Shown here one piece after another: positions 5,964 to 8,022 of a stretch of DNA of 8,022 nucleotides (its first letter is position 1; every line of letters begins with the position of its first letter). Under the pieces are notes generated by a model. That model saw nothing but the letters and a program-made list of their open reading frames with translations. It was not told the origin of the DNA and searched no databases. Source of the stretch: RPQK01 sp041946865 (GTDB lineage Bacteria; Acidobacteriota; UBA6911; RPQK01); the NCBI GenBank assembly GCA_041946865.1, contig JBHGBF010000256.1, positions 1 through 8,022 of the forward strand. The letters are read 5' to 3'. A program made the translations under genes and the position numbers.

Positions 5964-6059
5964 ACCAAAACCTCCGACAAGCAGCGCCGGCTTTTTCCAC
6001 TTTTTTCTCTCTCCTAAAGAAGGCCTCGTCGCGAATCCCGGACGGTGCCCTAGCGGCCT

Positions 6060-6572
6060 TCAGCCTCGCCGGAGATCACCCTGCAGCCGGAAAATGATCT
6101 CGTCGACAATCCGGGAAGGAGTTTTCCCCTCCACGTCCACGCAGATCCGAGCCTGGCGATAATGGGTTTGCCTCAAGTCAAAAAGCGCCTTGAAACGGGC
6201 AGGATCCTTGGCGAGAGGGCGTGTCGAAATGCCCGAGCAGCGTTGCTGAGCCAGCTCCAGAGGAATGCGCAGCCAGACGCTCACACCATGCTCGGCGACC
6301 AGTGCCCGGTTCGCCTCGCTGCTGTATGTTCCTCCGCCGAGCCCGATAACACCTGGCGGCAATTGGGCGGTTTGGGCCAGCAGATGCGATTCGACCAGGC
6401 GAAAATACGCTTCCCCCTTCAAAGCGAAAATTTCCGAAATGGTCATCTGCTGTTCTTTTTCGATCAGATCATCGAGGTCCTGGAAAGGCCGGTTCAAGCG
6501 GGCGGCCAGCAGAGGCCCGACCGTCGACTTCCCGCTTGCCATGAAACCCACGAGATAGACATGCTTCATCAT
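6060..6572 (-). CDS. aroK: Shikimate kinase
   Basis: The 170-residue cytoplasmic enzyme phosphorylates shikimate at the 3-hydroxyl using ATP, one step before AroA. The Walker A loop GFMASGKST is at 9-17. D32 and D34 in FQDLDDLIE supply the Mg/shikimate-binding aspartates, YFRLVE (56-61) carries the substrate Arg, GLGGGT (77-82) is the shikimate-binding glycine motif, and STRPL (116-120) marks the lid with its ATP-contacting Arg. The length is normal. Its ATG overlaps the aroA stop as ATGA (6569-6572), and a second ATG follows directly. No independent Shine-Dalgarno sequence is seen, so translation is probably coupled to aroA. I cannot separate aroK from aroL naming by sequence alone. Confidence 0.95.
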   Translation of the reverse strand: MMKHVYLVGFMASGKSTVGPLLAARLNRPFQDLDDLIEKEQQMTISEIFALKGEAYFRLVESHLLAQTAQLPPGVIGLGGGTYSSEANRALVAEHGVSVWLRIPLELAQQRCSGISTRPLAKDPARFKALFDLRQTHYRQARICVDVEGKTPSRIVDEIIFRLQGDLRRG

Positions 6573-7861
6573 GAGCCGGCGATTAATTCCAGTTTACTGA
6601 AAAAACCGGGAAAGGATATTGCCGCACAGGCCGGATCGTCGATATCGACCGGATGTTCCGCCAGCAGGCCCGCGACCGCAAAAGCCATGGCGATGCGATG
6701 ATCCGCAAAGGTGGTGATGGAACCTCCTCGTATCTTCTGCCCCGGCGGGATTCTGAACCCGTCGGCCAGCTCTTCGACCTCGATTTTAATCCTTCTGAGA
6801 TTCGAGACCACGGAGCGAATGCGATCCGATTCTTTCTTGCGGAGCTCTTCGGCCCCCACGACCGTGAGCCCTTTCTTCAGCTTCACTCCAAAGACCGCCA
6901 GTACCGGGATTTCGTCGATGATGTTGGGAATCAGATCGCCGCCCAGTTGCTCGGGAAACGAGTCAAGAACAGCGGGCGAGTAACGGACTTCGAGATCGCC
7001 CCTGGGTTCGTTGTCCCGTTCGGAACGGTTGACGACCCGAATGTCCGCCCCGCTCTCGAGGAGCAGCTTGAGCAGGGCACTCCTGGTAGGATTGAGCCCT
7101 ACTCCGGGGATTTCAATCTGCGAGCCGGGAACGACGAGTGCCGCCAGGATGAAGTAGACAGCCGCGGAGAAATCACCGGGTACCTGGACCTCGGCTGGAA
7201 GAAGCCGCGCCGGTCCCGTCACACTCATCTCTTGCCCTGACCTTGCAATGGAAACGCTGAAAACCGGGAGCGCTCTCTCGGTGTGATCGCGAGTCCGCTG
7301 GTTTTCCACGACCGTTGTGGTTCCTTCGGCCGTCACGCCGGCCAGCAGAACGCAGGACTTGACTTGCGCGCTGGCAACGGGCAGCGCGTAGCGGATCGAA
7401 GAAAGACGTGTGCCGGAGATCCGCAGGGGCGGGAATTCGCCGTCGCGCGCCTCGATCGAAGCGCCCATCATTCGCAGAGGAGTCATGACCCGTTTCATGG
7501 GTCGCTGATTCAAAGAAGCGTCGCCGGCTATCGTCGAGCGAAACGGCCGCCCCGCGAGCAGGCCCGACAACAGCCGAATGGTTGTCCCGCTGTTGCCGGC
7601 ATCGAGCCGTCCGGCCGGCTGCCTCAGGTGCTCCCATCCCGGGCTTTCCACAATCGTGGCCGTACCGTCCTGCCGGACCCGGACGCCGAGCTCCTGAAGA
7701 CACGACAGCGTAGATCGGCAGTCATGGCTTGGTGAGAAATCGGATATCCGGGTGCGGCCTTGCGCCATCGAACCGAGGATGGCGTAGCGGTGGGAGATGG
7801 ATTTGTCAGCGGGCACCACGACTTTTCCAGAAAGGCGGGAAGCTGGGTAAACACGGCGCAT
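6569..7861 (-). CDS. aroA: 3-phosphoshikimate 1-carboxyvinyltransferase (EPSP synthase)
   Basis: The 430-residue cytoplasmic enzyme joins shikimate-3-phosphate with phosphoenolpyruvate to give EPSP, the sixth step of the shikimate pathway. Seen are PADKSISHR (17-25) with K20, S21 and R25, LDAGNSGTTIRLL (86-98), NQRPMKRV (118-125), SAQVKS (164-169), RDHTE (191-195), NPTR (257-260), DEIPVLA (316-322) with the catalytic Asp, EELRKKESDRI (338-348) and FADHRIAMA (385-393). SAQxK, RxHxE and NxTR, and the C-terminal ISFPGF lacking the E. coli K411 equivalent, resemble class II enzymes. The start has no Shine-Dalgarno sequence but has TACAAT 10 bases upstream. aroK follows with a 4-base overlap. There is no sign of truncation or frameshift. 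Confidence 0.97.
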   Translation of the reverse strand: MRRVYPASRLSGKVVVPADKSISHRYAILGSMAQGRTRISDFSPSHDCRSTLSCLQELGVRVRQDGTATIVESPGWEHLRQPAGRLDAGNSGTTIRLLSGLLAGRPFRSTIAGDASLNQRPMKRVMTPLRMMGASIEARDGEFPPLRISGTRLSSIRYALPVASAQVKSCVLLAGVTAEGTTTVVENQRTRDHTERALPVFSVSIARSGQEMSVTGPARLLPAEVQVPGDFSAAVYFILAALVVPGSQIEIPGVGLNPTRSALLKLLLESGADIRVVNRSERDNEPRGDLEVRYSPAVLDSFPEQLGGDLIPNIIDEIPVLAVFGVKLKKGLTVVGAEELRKKESDRIRSVVSNLRRIKIEVEELADGFRIPPGQKIRGGSITTFADHRIAMAFAVAGLLAEHPVDIDDPACAAISFPGFFSKLELIAGS

Positions 7862-7871
7862 ATCGCCGTGT

Positions 7872-7877
7872 ATTGTA
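7872..7877 (-). promoter_or_regulatory. Candidate -10 hexamer upstream of aroA
   Basis: TACAAT on the minus strand matches TATAAT at 5 of 6 positions and ends 10 bases before the aroA ATG. A 4-of-6 -35 candidate, TGGTCA, is at 7896-7901 with an 18-base spacer. The predicted transcript would start about 4 bases before the ATG, leaving no room for a Shine-Dalgarno sequence, and none is present. Confidence 0.35.
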
Positions 7878-7910
7878 GCGCCGCCCGCCGCTCGCTGACC
7901 ACTGCCGCGC

Positions 7911-7926
7911 CACGCTCCACTGCGTG
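7911..7926. repeat. Small inverted repeat upstream of aroA
   Basis: CACGC (7911-7915) and GCGTG (7922-7926) can form a 5-base-pair stem with a 6-base loop. It is one of three neighbouring hairpins in the gene-free 7862-8022 stretch. No function can be assigned. Confidence 0.4.
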
Positions 7927-7944
7927 AGGTGTTGAGAAAGGCCG

Positions 7945-7963
7945 TCCACGCCAGAGGCGTGGA
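7945..7963. repeat. 8-base-pair perfect hairpin (TCCACGCC / GGCGTGGA)
   Basis: TCCACGCC and GGCGTGGA pair perfectly around a 3-base AGA loop. It is the strongest hairpin of the right-edge region. GTCCA (7944-7948) can alternatively pair with TGGAC (7966-7970). No T-run follows on either strand, so it is not a standard terminator. It shares the core ACGCC-nnn-GGCGT with the hairpin at 8007-8019. Confidence 0.65.
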
Positions 7964-8006
7964 ACTGGACTTTGGCGAAAATAAACAGATGTGTGAACGT
8001 TTTTTT

Positions 8007-8019
8007 ACGCCGAAGGCGT
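8007..8019. repeat. ACGCC-GAA-GGCGT hairpin at window edge
   Basis: A 5-base-pair stem with a GAA loop, preceded by seven T bases (8000-8006). Only 3 bases follow before the window ends, so a larger repeat could continue beyond it. Its core is the same as that of the hairpin 59 bases to the left, which suggests members of one small palindrome family. Confidence 0.5.
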
Positions 8020-8022
8020 TAG

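Noticed and set aside
5862..6000. Possible small minus-strand gene starting at GTG 5998-6000 with an AGGAG-like site upstream
   Set aside because: It would run out of frame into the signal peptide of the lytic transglycosylase and end after about 46 codons with no recognisable sequence. The ATG at 5963 has its own GGAGG site.
6020..6060. AAGGCC / GGCCTT inverted repeat after aroK as a terminator
   Set aside because: The 6-base arms are separated by 29 bases and no T-run follows on the minus strand.
6602..6640. Apparent loss of the C-terminal PEP-contacting Lys (E. coli AroA K411)
   Set aside because: From memory, class II EPSP synthases also lack it in this segment, so ISFP is probably normal for the group and not a defect.
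8000..8022. Seven T bases next to the ACGCC/GGCGT hairpin, as an intrinsic terminator
   Set aside because: The T-run precedes the hairpin on the plus strand, and on the minus strand it reads as A bases after the stem, so neither orientation gives stem followed by U-run.

Overview
This is a compact, gene-dense, high-GC stretch (about 60% by eye) of bacterial chromosome. It holds nine complete housekeeping genes, and no gap between genes exceeds about 160 bases. I see no rRNA, tRNA, CRISPR array, phage or insertion-sequence gene. The gene set (YebC next to RuvC, a bacterial MEMO1-family protein, HtpX with GrpE, an MltD-type lysozyme-like enzyme, a class II-like AroA with AroK) and the short-period intergenic repeats would fit an Acidobacteriota-like genome. 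That placement is an inference from overall impression, not a demonstrated assignment.

Layout. The left part (1-1531) reads rightward: yebC, a 126-base gap filled by a long imperfect hairpin built from degenerate 7-base units, then ruvC. The MEMO1-family gene reads leftward, and its 3' end overlaps the end of ruvC by 53 bases. A 92-base divergent gap with a 12-base perfect palindrome separates it from a rightward cyclophilin-type peptidyl-prolyl isomerase with a lipoprotein-like N-terminus. That gene overlaps the 3' end of grpE by 29 bases. From about 2997 to 7861 everything reads leftward. In order of transcription this run is aroA, aroK (4-base ATGA overlap), a LysM-containing lytic transglycosylase, then after a 150-base repeat-bearing gap htpX and grpE (6 bases apart). 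The right edge (7862-8022) is a gene-free leader region of aroA with three small hairpins.

How the genes fit together. aroA and aroK catalyse two consecutive shikimate-pathway steps and look translationally coupled. htpX (membrane protease) and grpE (DnaK nucleotide exchange factor) form a small protein quality-control pair. The exported isomerase and the lytic transglycosylase act in the cell envelope. yebC and ruvC are a widely conserved neighbourhood, but ruvA and ruvB do not follow here.

I found no convincing new multi-gene system. The points most worth a second look are non-coding: the 34-base-arm hairpin at 905-986, the -10-like hexamers sitting immediately before start codons that lack a Shine-Dalgarno sequence, the palindrome at 2323-2334, and the similar ACGCC/GGCGT hairpins at the right edge.
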